Source of the DNA: Puccinia triticina
Lineage: Eukaryota; Basidiomycota; Pucciniomycetes; Pucciniales; Pucciniaceae
Length of the DNA stretch: 64,000 bases
Direction of reading: 5' to 3'
Assembly (NCBI RefSeq): GCF_026914185.1
Contig: NC_070572.1
Coordinates: 1,302,001 to 1,366,000, forward strand
A program made the position numbers and the translations under genes. The notes below the pieces were generated by a model. It worked only from the letters and a program-made list of their open reading frames with translations, did no database searches and was not told the origin of the DNA. This document shows positions 1-10,408 of this stretch, piece by piece (the stretch's first letter is position 1; each line of letters opens with the position of its first letter).

Positions 1-759
1 TCTCCGCTGCTTGACCCCCTATCTGTACCAATATCCGCCCCGCTGCCCGCTCCATCCGTTGCTGTCTCCTTAAGCTGATATTCACTCACCTGAATGCTAT
101 GGGAACACTTACTGGCAATCCTTCGAGGGGGTGCCATTTCCCATCCTGGAACTTCTGGAGCGCATATTGGTATACATAACCTTTCTCCATCCCATAGCTC
201 GTAACTCAAAATTTCTCCTTGTGCTTTGGACAACTCCAGGCGTACTTTGTGATCCGCCAAAAATGGTCTTCCCAACACTGTATATACCTTCCCTCTCACA
301 ATAAAAAAATTGGCTGCTTTGTTGTCCTCTGCGTCTATATGGAATGGGATGGCCTCTGCTAATCCCACGATGGGTGAAGAGTGGCCACCAATACCCGTAA
401 TATTCATACTGATTTCCCTAGTAGGTAATTGCAATTGCAGAGCCACAGTTTCCGGCATGATGTTCAGTTCTGCGCCACTATCAACTAACGCCTTGATCTT
501 TTGTCCGTTAATAGTTATATTCACAAATCCCAATGGGCATGCATATGTCAGCGGTGCTATGGTATTCAGTGGTCGGCCACTACAATCAAATTCTTCCTCA
601 AAGTTGGTTCGGTTACATATTCCGGAGTTTTGTTGACGATCTGCCATCTTGAACTCAGCCAAAGGTAAATTATGTAAGTCTTGAAGGAATTTTGGTGCAA
701 TAAGCAGGAGTTCTTCCAGGGTGAGTGTGAAGCTTTGTTTCAATATCTTCTTTCTCAGC
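1..759 (-). CDS. Retropepsin-like aspartic protease, partial (runs off window)
   Basis: A second minus-strand frame, open from the G10 tract near 759-768 to the window edge, continues the Gag polyprotein. It begins with a leucine-rich EELLLIAPKFLQDL segment, then a protease with the catalytic signature DSGAELN (codons around 465-485) and a downstream VLGRPFL motif like the second conserved region of retropepsins. It would cleave the Gag-Pol precursor. There are no stops in the visible part. It is joined to gag only if one G of the homopolymer is skipped or missing. Reverse transcriptase should follow to the left, outside the window. Confidence 0.75.
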
Positions 760-2970
760 CCCCCCCCCAACTTTGGCTCTGTCCACCGTTGTCTCCGATG
801 ACTCCTTTGCTGACTCCTCTGTATTCTTCCTTTCGTCGTCCTTTGCAGGTACCCGCTCCCGTTCCTGAATCTCCTCGCCTTCACTGCTTCCGTCATCAGA
901 TGTTCCTTCCACCCATGCTCCCGGATAGCTTGATCTCCTCTTCTTTGTCACCGGGGGTTTCTTGTTGGCCTCTTGGTTGGGTACTGGTGCATTATGTGTG
1001 CTCTCCTTAGGCTTCTCCACCTTATCTGGTTTAGATTGCACTGGCTGACTGTCTTTTTCCTTCTCCTTATCCGCATGTCTCGGAGATCGCCGTAAGCCAA
1101 ATCCAACCTGGATCTCCTTGTCTTCCTCCCCGTAGTGCATCTCCGGTGGACTCCACATCTCCCATCGGTTAGTCAAAATCATGGTTGCTGTTGGCTCATG
1201 CGATTTCTCCACTCCTGTGTTTCCTGCCGCCCTATTAGCTCGTATTTCCGCTCCTTCCCTGCTTAACTCAACCCGCTCCGCATACCTCCGTACCAGTTCA
1301 CGAATAGAGTCGCCTGTGTCAGACGGAATTGGTTCCCTGTTTGGATAATAGTAATTTGGTCCTGACTTGTAAACGGCCCGCTTAGTGATGTCTTTGTTTA
1401 GATGGGAGCAAAACATTGCTGTGTGATCCATCTCCTTGCAGTAATAACACTGGATCTGGGTTCTTTGGTAAGGTGGTTCTCCGGGTCCTGGCGGTCTAAA
1501 TCCTGCTGCTGGTGGTCTTGTTCCTGCTAAATGAGGCGGAAAGGGTCTAGAATTTGGGTTAGTATTCAAGTTAGTATTTAAGTCAGTACGTAATTTCTGA
1601 ATTTCTTCTTCTAATGCCTTTACCTTGTCAGACCCCGCATCTGCTTTGGGTTTGGACTGAACTTCGTTCTTGGCTTCTGGTTCCTTGCTGAAACTCTTAC
1701 CCTTTGATGTTCCAACTTCCATATCCAATACGGACAGTGACGCCTCCACGTATTCCTTCAATTGCTCCAACTTAGGTACTAACGCCTTGCCATCCTTTGT
1801 CTTCCGTAGTTTCTTGTTATACGCCAAATCCTTCGCCACGTCTCGCCGTATCTCAAGTGAAATTGCCCTCCAAAGTGGGTCGCCACTTTCTGCACTCAAG
1901 TCCTCGTAGCCCATCTTCTTCAAGTATGCAAGGATCTCCTCGAGTTCGCCCACAAATTTACGATACTCTTCCTTCGTCTGAATGCCACCTTTGCTAGCAT
2001 GTTTGTCCACCAATGTTGGAATTGACTCCTCATTGAATCTCCTTTTTGGTGTAGCCCGACCCCATTTATGAATAAGCTCCTTCTTCAGCATCTCCCAGTC
2101 TCGATTTTCATGGCCTTCCATGCTCTCAATACATTCACTGATCTTCTGGTCTTTGATGAGAAACGGCAATTGTAATGCCACATCCTGTCCTCCAGCCTTC
2201 TGTACTCGAGCTATCTTCTCCACTCTCTTAATAAACAGTTCTACTTCTGTTCCATCAAAGTGTAAGTTCATCTTCTTTGTGTCCAGAACATTCCCTGTCT
2301 CCTCATCCTTTAGCGTAATTTCCGCTTGTGATCGACACTGACTGGAGTCTGGCGTCGTCTGAGCTAAATTCAACAAGCTATCTGTAATGCCGTGAATGGT
2401 TGTGTCCAAGCCAACTGTTGGTGCTGTGAATGGAGTTGAGGTTGCAAATCGGAGGGATGGTCCTTGTTGGACCGGAGTCTCAGGTATTGGTATGCTCTGC
2501 GGTGATTTCTTCTGTCCTAACAGTGCTGCCATCATCTCCCTCATTTCCTTCATTGCATCCTTTATTTCTGATATCTCCGCTTGCTGGTGTTGGATGATTG
2601 CTGACTGATCTTCAATAGGTGGATCCATGTTGACTACTGAGCTTGAGTTGGATTGTGTTCTCTGTTCCCCAATGTTAGGGAAATGCTTCCGAAAGACCTC
2701 CCGTATCACTTCTCTTTCCCGCAACCGACGTTCCTTATCCTCGACGTCAAAAATCCTATCCTCGTCGTCCAAAATCCTATCCTTGCCAATCAAAATCCTA
2801 TCCTTGTCGTCCGTGATCCTATCCCTGTTGGCCAAAATCCTATCCTTGTCGTCCAAAATCTTATCCTCGTCGTCCAAAATCCTATCCTTGTCGTCCAAAA
2901 TCCTAGCCTCTTTGTTCAAAATCCTATCCACTCCGTCCCGTCTATGATCCACGCCGCCACTCTTTTCCAC
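670..2970 (-). CDS. Retrotransposon Gag polyprotein with CCHC zinc knuckle
   Basis: This 766-residue frame encodes a capsid/nucleocapsid protein that would package element RNA. The N-terminus (residues about 17-80) holds nine heptads of the type RILDDKD, which could form a charged coiled coil. Residues about 215-420 resemble a retrotransposon gag helical domain (tryptophans in LFKK/WGRA-type context, a YRKFVGELEEIL segment). A single zinc knuckle, CYYCKEMDHTAMFC, lies around residue 510 and has CX2CX4HX4C spacing. The C-terminal third is low-complexity, charged and rich in proline and serine. The start is the first ATG after the leader. The last 30 or so residues are out of frame relative to the protease, because the shift occurs at a run of ten G (minus strand), so the true protein probably continues into the protease frame. 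Family assignment rests on architecture. Confidence 0.8.
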   Translation of the reverse strand: MEKSGGVDHRRDGVDRILNKEARILDDKDRILDDEDKILDDKDRILANRDRITDDKDRILIGKDRILDDEDRIFDVEDKERRLREREVIREVFRKHFPNIGEQRTQSNSSSVVNMDPPIEDQSAIIQHQQAEISEIKDAMKEMREMMAALLGQKKSPQSIPIPETPVQQGPSLRFATSTPFTAPTVGLDTTIHGITDSLLNLAQTTPDSSQCRSQAEITLKDEETGNVLDTKKMNLHFDGTEVELFIKRVEKIARVQKAGGQDVALQLPFLIKDQKISECIESMEGHENRDWEMLKKELIHKWGRATPKRRFNEESIPTLVDKHASKGGIQTKEEYRKFVGELEEILAYLKKMGYEDLSAESGDPLWRAISLEIRRDVAKDLAYNKKLRKTKDGKALVPKLEQLKEYVEASLSVLDMEVGTSKGKSFSKEPEAKNEVQSKPKADAGSDKVKALEEEIQKLRTDLNTNLNTNPNSRPFPPHLAGTRPPAAGFRPPGPGEPPYQRTQIQCYYCKEMDHTAMFCSHLNKDITKRAVYKSGPNYYYPNREPIPSDTGDSIRELVRRYAERVELSREGAEIRANRAAGNTGVEKSHEPTATMILTNRWEMWSPPEMHYGEEDKEIQVGFGLRRSPRHADKEKEKDSQPVQSKPDKVEKPKESTHNAPVPNQEANKKPPVTKKRRSSYPGAWVEGTSDDGSSEGEEIQERERVPAKDDERKNTEESAKESSETTVDRAKVGGGAEKEDIETKLHTHPGRTPAYCTKIPSRLT
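2735..2922 (-). repeat. 21-bp coding minisatellite in gag N-terminus
   Basis: About nine imperfect copies of a 21-base unit (plus strand: ATCCTATCCTTGTCGTCCAA) encode heptads of the form RILDDKD. The period is exactly seven codons and never breaks the frame, so repeat number can change without damaging gag. Confidence 0.9.
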
Positions 2971-3643
2971 GATTGGTTGAAGTTACTGATGATCTGCTTA
3001 AATTGATTGATGACTTGATGATCTTGCTGAAGGAAATGGGCCACTGTTGGGACACCAGATGTAGGACTCGTGTGGGACACTAAATATAATTTGGTGAAAT
3101 ATCCGCTGAGGGGGAAATAAATTGCTTAATAGGTTGAAAGGCTATTACAACTTACGGGTGGTTTGAAAGACCTGCCCCTCTAATAATACTATGCAAATAT
3201 CTAAGAGTCTTGTAATCAATATTTATAAAGATATGGCTGATTCCAAGATAGATCTTACTTTCATATAGTAATCTCTATCAGACCTAGATCACTTGATTCA
3301 ACAGGCTAGCAAATCTGTTATAACTTCTTCGCTTGCAGGCAATATACTTACTTTGTTATACTTGTACTACACGTTACTAATACGCTGTTTAACTCGCACT
3401 TGTTGTTGTGTTATGCTGGGTTCTACTACTGCCAAAAAAAACACTAATACTACTACTAAACTTCTACGCTACTTTTACTAACCACTAATACCGCTAATAA
3501 CCGCACTGCTGACTAAACTACCGTATGTGACCAAACCTTCCTAGGCTGATTGCAACACTAACTAACTACCGTAACTAACTAACCACTGTGACCAAACCTC
3601 TGTAGGCTGATGGGGAAAAGTCTGGTGAGGGGGGAAAGGGCCT

Positions 3644-3653
3644 CCTTATATAT
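3644..3653 (-). promoter_or_regulatory. Putative LTR TATA box
   Basis: TATATAAGG on the minus strand lies about 600 bases upstream of the inferred LTR end and directly downstream of the tandem repeat array. This is the expected place for a U3 promoter. It is positional inference only. Confidence 0.4.
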
Positions 3654-3659
3654 TGAAGG

Positions 3660-4060
3660 GTGAGGGATTTTTGCTCCAGGGAAGCTCCTCATGAGGGATT
3701 ATTGCTGCAGGGGATCTCAACTACACAGCCTCTCATGCATGTACTGCGCTGCATGTGCAAACAACAAGGGGTTTATGCTGCAGGAGACACTCAACTACAC
3801 AGCATCTGCATGCGTGTGCTGCACTGCCTTACAAACAATGAGGGATTTATGCTGCAGGAGACGCCTCCTATACATCTTATCTACCTGCATATGATGTGCT
3901 TCATGTACAAACAATGAGGGATTTATGCTGCGGGAGGCACTTCCTGTACAGCTTATCTACCTGCATATGCTTCACTATGCGTACAAACAATGAGGGATAT
4001 ATGCTGCATGAGGCGCTTGAGCTACACAGCACTTTCATGCATGTACTGCGCTGCATGATG
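3660..4060. repeat. 75-bp tandem repeat upstream of LTR TATA box
   Basis: Five to six imperfect units begin TGAGGGATTTATGCTGCAGG-like at about 3661, 3691, 3767, 3840, 3917 and 3993, with a regular spacing of 73-77 bases after the first. Each carries a CTGCA core and a nearby TACACAGC. They lie in the U3 position of the LTR and could act as enhancer repeats, which is an inference. Confidence 0.85.
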
Positions 4061-4100
4061 TCATGTGTTGCTATGCAACCAAGCCATCTTCCATCCTCTT

Positions 4101-5505
4101 CCACACACTCTGCATCCACTGTCCAACCTGTTCCATTCCCAATGTTGAGGGTCAAGGCCTCTCCTCCCATCTTGCTCCTTCTTCCCTACTTCCCCCGCAC
4201 TGTATTACACACTCCCTCTACTATAATACCTCTGCAATGGGCTTTTGGCATTGTCACGCATATGGAACACCACAACGGCGGTCAAAGGCAAGCGGCGGAG
4301 ACGACAGGAGTTGGCGTGAGAGCGGAACTTGGCGGATGACGTGCGTGTGTGTATAGCGCTTGGCGGATGACGAGTGTGCGTGTGTGAACGGAGTTAGCGG
4401 ATGGCGTGCGTGGGAGGCGGGCGGAGGATATCTTTTAGTTCTCTTCTTTTTTCTCTATAAAACCACAGTGAGGGAGGGAGGATTCGGGATCAACATACTC
4501 CCCACAGACTCTTTTTTTACGGTTTTACTTTATTTTGCGGACTATTGTGCTTCTTTTACTTTGCATATGTTGCGGAGCGGAGTTTTACATTGCGGACTTG
4601 CTTTATATGTGTTACGGTTATGCTTTGCGCAGTTTTGTGCTTGCTTTACGGCTGTTTTCTTGTGGTTTTTGCGGAGTTTTGTGGCAGAGTTATCTTCTTT
4701 GTGCGGCGGAGCTTTATTTTACTGTTTACTTTTGCGGAGCTAGATTATTTTACGTGCTTTACTTTATTTATCCCACTTAGAGCCCTACAACGCGGCCAAG
4801 CTGTGGAGCGAAGTTTCTCCAGATCACCTGACTTTACCTGGGAATCATCTTGGAGCAGCAGGGTCCTGACATTTCTACGTAGTGACCATTTTAGTTCATC
4901 ACAACAGGTCACAGGGGTATGGCAAGTACTTGTATCAAATACTTGCATGTTGTTCAACCTAAGATCCCAGAACATGCACCGGCACCTGGCACCTGTAGAT
5001 GAGTGGTTTCTTTGAGCCTGAAAGTACTCCCCTATGGGTGCAGAGTACTTGCCAAGGAGTACTTTGTGTACTATCTATGGCTAAGCATGAATTGCACTGC
5101 TGCAAAAAATGGCATTTTTGATAGTTACAGAAGAAAATGTGGAAGTATCTCAATTGCCACATCATCATGCTGTGATGTTAACTTACCGGATTATACAAGC
5201 ATGACTAAAGCGGAGATTGATATCAGTTGAACATAAGATCAAGTTAGCACATGACTGAGTTAAAGCTGAGGCACAACTCACATCTGGCAGCCTTCCTTAA
5301 AGAATTTACCATCTGGCACTCTCTGGAGAGTGCAACCATTCCCCCCCTGGTGTTTGAAGTTCCTGCATGCAAGGCGGGGAAGTCTTGGTTGGGTAAAACC
5401 GGCTTTTTGAAGGGACTCCAAAGTGGTGGGATCCCGGAGTCCTTCAAATCTATTTTGGAGTTTCTCCCAAATAAAAATCCCCTTTGAGTTCTTCCCCAAG
5501 TGTAG
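4101..5505. other. Intergenic stretch without a recognised gene
   Basis: This stretch contains a TATA-like TCTATAAAACC at about 4454, followed to about 4760 by a T-rich tract punctuated with GCGGA/GCGGAG. A similar texture occurs at 60.65-60.86 kb, so both may be LTR leader regions of one family. Beyond 4780 only short open frames without recognisable motifs occur. No gene is supported. Confidence 0.4.
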
Positions 5506-6617
5506 TTTGGAGAACATCCAACACATAATCAGAATATATCCAGAGAAAACTCGAATAACAATATTGAGGTCATTAGACTTTGAATGTTATTCAAGTGCGG
5601 GAGTTCAAAGAATATTCGAGTGGGGATCCATCCAGACCTGCTCAATTTTTGAAATGCTCCTCTGCCCAGCGTATTGGGGACCCACAAGGACGACCTCATC
5701 TCCTCAGTTCAAATTGGAAGCAGCCCATTCTCCAAGGGGTATATGATTTTTTTTACTTTGTTTAAAACTAGGATTCAATAAATATGTACATACACAGGAA
5801 GCAGAAAAGGCAAGAAACTTGCTGGGCTACATAGCCAGCCAATAACACATATGACTACTGAGTACAAGCAAGCAAAGGATACATTTACAAAGAAAAGACA
5901 AAGAGAAGAAATACAGGAACGCATAAATGAGCAGGGGAGGAGTAGATAGATCAGACGGCAGGAGGGGGGAGAGAAGGCTTGGCAACCAAAGGGATTGACG
6001 GGCCAGACCATCCAAACAAGGGCAAGAAGAACTTGTGCCAACAGATGTACTCTGCTTGATGGACGGCCTGGAAGCGGTGTCAAGATGCAAGAGACCTTCA
6101 AAAGAGATCCTTCCAATATTTTTTTCTGGGTTGTACGTCTGCAATGATACTGGAGAAGCTAAGAGGAGGTTGATGGGAAGTGGGAAATGAAGGGTGAGAA
6201 GGGAGAGGAGCAACACGAGGAACGATGGTGGGAGGAGAGAGAGAAGACACTAGAGATGGCCAGTGGGTACCCGTCTGGCGGTACCCGGCACCCACGGGCG
6301 GGTACACCTCCCTGTCCTTGGGTACCCCCCCCGCGGGTGCCGTGTATGGTTACGGGTCTGTGACATATGGCTGAAAAATAGCAAGTACTGTTGAGTTTTC
6401 GCCGTGACAGTCTTGTGAAAGGGCTGAGTCTCATTGCCTCCCTCGCTTCCGCTCCCTTGTCTCCTCCCTTTCACGTCGCCTCATCCTTTTCCGGACATCA
6501 CATTCCCTTCCTTGCAACCACTCTCGTCTTGACTTCGTTCAGACTCAACTTTTCAATATTCGTCTTGACATCGCTCAAGACGCAAAACTCATTCCGGCTC
6601 GACATTGCTCGAGTTCT
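5506..6617. repeat. 1.1-kb direct repeat, copy 1 (includes truncated hAT left end)
   Basis: This is nearly identical to 10409-11518: same length within a base or so, with only scattered substitutions. Its last 365 bases, from 6251, are the left terminus of the hAT element that is complete in copy 2 (TAGAGATGGCCA followed by GGTACCCG-rich subterminal DNA). Here that terminus stops abruptly at 6617. The copy is therefore a truncated duplicate of the region around the hAT left end. Confidence 0.9.
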
Positions 6618-6780
6618 GTTAGGGAGTAAGCGAGCCAAGGTGGTAAACTTAGATCATTAGAGTTTCAACACACAGTTATGCATAAACAAATCATGTAAAT
6701 TTATGCATTACTGTGGCTGCGCAAACTTGTAGTTAGTCTAACTCGACCCGCCGGTATCGGTTCCTCTCTTTCCTCACCAA

Positions 6781-6936
6781 GATTGGACCCGATACCGTGC
6801 CGGCCCAAGCTTACCTGCGAAGCATTTCTTTTCGTCAGGTGAGTGTAATCAAGACTGAGATTGGACCCAATACCGTGCCGGCCCGAGCTTACCTGCGCAG
6901 CATTTCTTTTTGTCAGATTTGCATTCACTCCCCTGA
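6781..6936 (+). repeat. 78-bp tandem duplication in Copia leader
   Basis: GATTGGACCCGATACCGTGC... starts at 6781 and again at 6859. Both copies run through GAGCTTACCTGCGCAGCATT-like sequence to GTCAG. It lies just upstream of the gag start codon at 7015. Confidence 0.85.
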
Positions 6937-7014
6937 GTGTCTTATAGGTTAAAAGCCGAGCTCTTGACGCCGTCCGACGGGAACCGAGTCCATTTTGCGG
7001 GAGACCAGAACTGA

Positions 7015-7669
7015 ATGGTCGGAAGAGGAGGAAAGATAAAAGAAATCCAAGAAAAAGCAATTCGAGATACCAAAGAGAAACAAAGAGTCAAAAGAGAAAA
7101 AGAAGAAGAAGAAAGATTGCAGACAATCCGAGAATTCGAAGAGAATCAGAAAAATTATACAAACGATTCAATCAACCCACTCAATCCTCCTCCTTGGTCG
7201 ACGTTGACATGGCGCTACAACCAACTGCAGAAGATTATTTTTGCTTGAAAGCCGAAATCAATCGGCTATCATCAATGATCTCTGCTCCTGTCCAACAACC
7301 TTATGGAAACAGTGTCCTCAACAGCTTCCACAAGAAACCCCTTGAGCTCCACTACATGCACAACCCAAAAAAGACCCGGCTCGCGAAAGGGAAGGCGAAC
7401 TTCAAAGGCTGGGATTGCGAGATCAACAAGACCCTCAAGTACGTATTTGAGAACGCCGATGTGTTTACTGCTCTGGAGTCAAACTTCAAGTCGAGACCTG
7501 CCAAAGATCAAGCGGCTATCGCCTGTCTCCTGCGCTCCACTCACTACTGGACATTGTTGATGGGACCAATTCAGACGACCCGTGGACCATCTTCACAAGC
7601 CTCAAAAGCCAGTGCAATTGGTCCGACCGTCAACACAAGCTAGATCTCATTGGCCAGTTTGCAGATCTA
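7015..7669 (+). pseudogene. Copia gag N-terminal region, frameshifted
   Basis: Gag starts at ATG 7015 with a very charged coiled-coil segment (MVGRGGKIKEIQEKAIRD...). The frame is lost near 7160-7200, resumes in another frame at 7194 (LQPTAEDYFCLKAEINRL), then shifts again near 7545 before joining the long frame from 7670. The homologous minus-strand copy at 61.9-62.6 kb shows the order in which these pieces belong. Two indels therefore separate three frames. The gene would have encoded the Copia capsid protein (UBN2-like gag). Confidence 0.75.
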
Positions 7670-10075
7670 ATGGCAAACAGATTGATTCCGGGAACCGACG
7701 TCGACCTAGCAAAGTGGAGTAAATTATGGGCTGAAATGACTCAATTGAAAATTACTTTTGAGGAAATGGGCGGTTTATGTCTACAGAACAGCTTCTCAGC
7801 GCCTGCGGGAATTGACACAAAAACATTCAAATTTGTGGTCAGCCAAAAGCTCAAGACAGCAACTGCCGTCACCCTGAACAATTTGATGACAGTAATCCAA
7901 GGCGCGACCGGCAAGTCACAACATAAGTCTAGTTCCACCGTTGAAGACCACTACACCCCGATGGACTTAGATGCAATCAATGCTATGCGCACGAACCCCG
8001 GTCGCTATGCGCCTCCACCCCGCCTTAATCCGCAACAGTTACAACAGACCAAAAAAATCTTGAGTCCCCAGCAATACAATCACCCAACGCAGCCAAAGCC
8101 CCAAATATTGATCGAGAAAGCAACTACATTTTGCGGTCACCCGATTCCCAAACACCTGAAGCACAAATGGGGCGTGAACTGCCACTATTGCAAACAAGAC
8201 GGACACTGGTACAACCACTGCAAAGCTTTCTGGGAAGATGTCACCTCGGGTGTAATAGGACCACCACCAGAAGGACATGACGCCCCCGGTTCCAACTACC
8301 TACCTCCCGATCGTCCTTTCGGCAGACACAACCGCTTACAACAGCTAGAGGTACCAGAGATCAATGATGGGAAGATCCTCCTAGACTCAGGAGCCTCAAC
8401 TCACGTGAGTGGTTCACTCAATCTATACACATCAAGAGAACAACTGGCACAACCAAGAAAAATACTCCTGGCAGTAGCTGATTGCTCGGTTGATGTTAGC
8501 TTCAAGGGGACGATCTCGATCCCGACAAAGCAGGGAACAGTCACGGTTGAAGACGTATACTATTGTCCAGGCGTCAATGGTATCATCCTGTCAGTTGGAC
8601 GATTGAGGAGTGTAGGATGGCGGTTATTCTTTCAAGGTTCAGATGCTACATTAACTAGTCCAAATGATGTAGTGTTTAAGACATTGTATAAAAATTATTG
8701 CTGGTTCTTAAGCAATTTAAAACAATCTTTGAGCCTGAACAAAATCACGCAACAACCGTCATTTGACCTGTTCCTCTGGCACCGGCAACTAGGACATGTA
8801 TTGGAAGAAGTGGTGAAGAAGTACCTTCAACAACACTACCCGGAAGAGATTGACGGGAAGACATGGGCCTCTTTCTTTTGTCAAAAATGCGCGACATCAA
8901 AGAGCATAGACAAGAAATCGCCGGGCAGTAATTCGCTGATCCCACGAGACAACCCAATGGACCTTCTAGTGTCAGACATAGCCGGACCATTCTTGTACGA
9001 CATGTCAGGAAAGCGGTACATTCTCACCATGAGAGACCACGCCTTGACTTACATATGGTGTGATGCAATGACGGAACAAAGTGAAGCACCAAACAAGATA
9101 ATGGCGTGGATGAACCATTTGAAGAACACTTTTGGCAGATACCCAAAAAACCTGCATTGCGACAATGGGCCCAAGTATACGGCATCCCTGAAGAAGCTAC
9201 TACAACCGCTTGGAATCTCTCTAGGACCGGTACCCCCTTACAGCCCAGAACACAATGGCGAGGCTGAGCGAGTTAACCGTACTCTAGGCAACATGGCAAG
9301 AACTATGCTGCATGAATCAAAGATGCCTAGGCCGTATTGGAGCTATGCTTACCGGATGGCGGCTCACATACACAACAGGATTCCGAATAAGAAGGTAACA
9401 ACTTGTCCCCTCACGGCAATGTACGGAATAGAAATAGATCCGAATGTTCTGTACCCGTTTGGAGCGGAGGCTATAGTACACATACCAAAAGAAAAGGGCG
9501 ATAAACTATCTCAGAGAGCGCATGTCGGAAAACTGATTGGATATCCAGCAGCAGGAGGCGGTTGGCTTGTTCATTCTTCATACGACGGCAGGATTCTACA
9601 CTCAACTTCAGTCATCTTTCCTGAATTCCAGTATCTCCCAGTCAAGAAAAAGATTCCATCAAAAGGAGATCTCAACCTAATCTTGAATCAAATTGTGCTC
9701 AAACTAGGCAAGGAGGAGAGCGAAATCAATGCGAAAGCAGAAGAACAAGCAATGACAAACTTGCACATGAATGGAGACCGACGACTACCGTCGCACATAA
9801 GATCAGCTCTAAAGTCACCGGACTTGAAAGAATGGCTAGGAGAAGCAAACTATGAAATCGACAAGTTCTTCGAACTCGACGTGTGGGAGCCAATGGAACC
9901 GTTTCCTGGAGTCAAGGCTCTAGGTTGTTGGTGGGTATTTGCGATAAAAGAAGGAATGGCCGAAGGTGATCCGGAAATTTTTCGAGTGCAATACGTCGCA
10001 AAAGGCTTCAATCAAGTAATGGGTAGGGACTGCAACGAAACATATGCTCCAACGGCTTCACTTGTCACTCTGTGA
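7670..10075 (+). CDS. Copia Gag-Pol: CCHC, protease, integrase, start of RT
   Basis: This 801-residue frame has domains in Copia order. C-terminal gag comes first with the knuckle CHYCKQDGHWYNHC (about residues 168-181). The aspartic protease follows with DSGASTHV (about 239-246), then the GAG-pre-integrase zinc region (HRQLGH ... CQKC, about 373-406). The integrase core has its acidic residues in DIAGPF, CDNGPKY and PEHNGEAERV (about 430-540), so D, D and E are all retained. The reverse transcriptase start (GCWWVFAIKEG, YVAKGFNQ, NETYAP) precedes a TGA at 10073-10075. The related copy has arginine there, so CGG/CGA to TGA is likely. The first ATG is not the true start, because gag continues upstream in other frames. 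The product would be a dead fragment. Confidence 0.88.
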   Translation: MANRLIPGTDVDLAKWSKLWAEMTQLKITFEEMGGLCLQNSFSAPAGIDTKTFKFVVSQKLKTATAVTLNNLMTVIQGATGKSQHKSSSTVEDHYTPMDLDAINAMRTNPGRYAPPPRLNPQQLQQTKKILSPQQYNHPTQPKPQILIEKATTFCGHPIPKHLKHKWGVNCHYCKQDGHWYNHCKAFWEDVTSGVIGPPPEGHDAPGSNYLPPDRPFGRHNRLQQLEVPEINDGKILLDSGASTHVSGSLNLYTSREQLAQPRKILLAVADCSVDVSFKGTISIPTKQGTVTVEDVYYCPGVNGIILSVGRLRSVGWRLFFQGSDATLTSPNDVVFKTLYKNYCWFLSNLKQSLSLNKITQQPSFDLFLWHRQLGHVLEEVVKKYLQQHYPEEIDGKTWASFFCQKCATSKSIDKKSPGSNSLIPRDNPMDLLVSDIAGPFLYDMSGKRYILTMRDHALTYIWCDAMTEQSEAPNKIMAWMNHLKNTFGRYPKNLHCDNGPKYTASLKKLLQPLGISLGPVPPYSPEHNGEAERVNRTLGNMARTMLHESKMPRPYWSYAYRMAAHIHNRIPNKKVTTCPLTAMYGIEIDPNVLYPFGAEAIVHIPKEKGDKLSQRAHVGKLIGYPAAGGGWLVHSSYDGRILHSTSVIFPEFQYLPVKKKIPSKGDLNLILNQIVLKLGKEESEINAKAEEQAMTNLHMNGDRRLPSHIRSALKSPDLKEWLGEANYEIDKFFELDVWEPMEPFPGVKALGCWWVFAIKEGMAEGDPEIFRVQYVAKGFNQVMGRDCNETYAPTASLVTL

Positions 10076-10408
10076 TTACTTATTTCACTAGCAATCAAAT
10101 ATCATTATCCAATTGCAACATTCGACGTTAGTTCAGCGTACCTCTACAGTCCTATAGAGGAAGAAGTCTATGTACAACCTCCCGTTGAAATACGACCAGA
10201 ATTGAAAGGGAAAATAATGAAATTGAAGAAAGCTATGTACGGTACAAAGCAGGAGGCAAGATGCTGGTGGAAATTCTTCAAGAGCAAAATGGAAGATATT
10301 GGTTTTGTGGCGTTTGAATAAGAACAATCACTTTATATATATCGACAAGGACCAGATTTCATAATTATGTGGCTTCATGTGGATGACAGATTTGCAGTGG
10401 CATCCAAC
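10076..10408 (+). pseudogene. Copia reverse transcriptase remnant
   Basis: The same frame continues past the TGA with the RT core: FDVSSAYLYSPIEEEVYV, then KAMYGTKQEARCWW, and the catalytic LHVDD box near 10370-10385. A second in-frame stop (TAA) lies at about 10319. Homology ends at 10408, where unrelated repeat DNA starts. Thumb and RNase H are gone. Confidence 0.85.

Larger units (their letters stand above)
1..3060 (-). mobile_element. Gypsy-like LTR retrotransposon, 5' portion (leader, gag, protease)
   Basis: Read on the minus strand, this is the start of an LTR retrotransposon: LTR end near 3060, a primer-binding-like stretch (TGGTGTCCCAACAG, about 3043-3056), a short leader, a long gag frame with a CCHC knuckle, then an aspartic protease frame that runs off the left edge of the window. 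Reverse transcriptase and the second LTR would lie outside. The gag-protease arrangement and the CCHC knuckle are seen directly; the Gypsy assignment is inferred from the retropepsin-like protease following gag. The frames are broken once, at a homopolymer near 759-768. Confidence 0.75.
3060..4100 (-). mobile_element. LTR of the minus-strand Gypsy-like element (distal edge uncertain)
   Basis: On the minus strand the LTR ends ...CCTACA just before the primer-binding-like TGGTGTCCCAACAG. It contains a TATA-like box (TATATAAGG, about 3644-3652) and, upstream of that, a 75-bp tandem repeat. The start of the LTR cannot be fixed because the second LTR is outside the window; 4100 is only the end of recognisable repeat structure. 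Confidence 0.5.
6618..10408 (+). mobile_element. Ty1/Copia retrotransposon 1, truncated in reverse transcriptase
   Basis: The domain order gag, protease, integrase, reverse transcriptase defines Copia. The leader and gag start match the Copia element at 56.4-63.0 kb (same GGTTAAAAGCC leader motif and same MVG(R/K)GGKIKEI start), so the two are one family. The element stops at 10408, right after the LHVDD box of reverse transcriptase, where the second 1.1-kb repeat begins. RNase H and both LTRs are missing or unrecognised. Confidence 0.85.

Noticed and set aside
2627..3006. Plus-strand open frames opposite gag
   Set aside because: They exist because the 21-bp minisatellite is open in several frames; codon content follows the gag frame on the other strand.
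5775..6474. Minus-strand frames of up to 129 residues, repeated at 10677-11354
   Set aside because: They are identical in both copies only because the 1.1-kb repeat is duplicated. No motif, no splice logic, and they run into hAT subterminal DNA.
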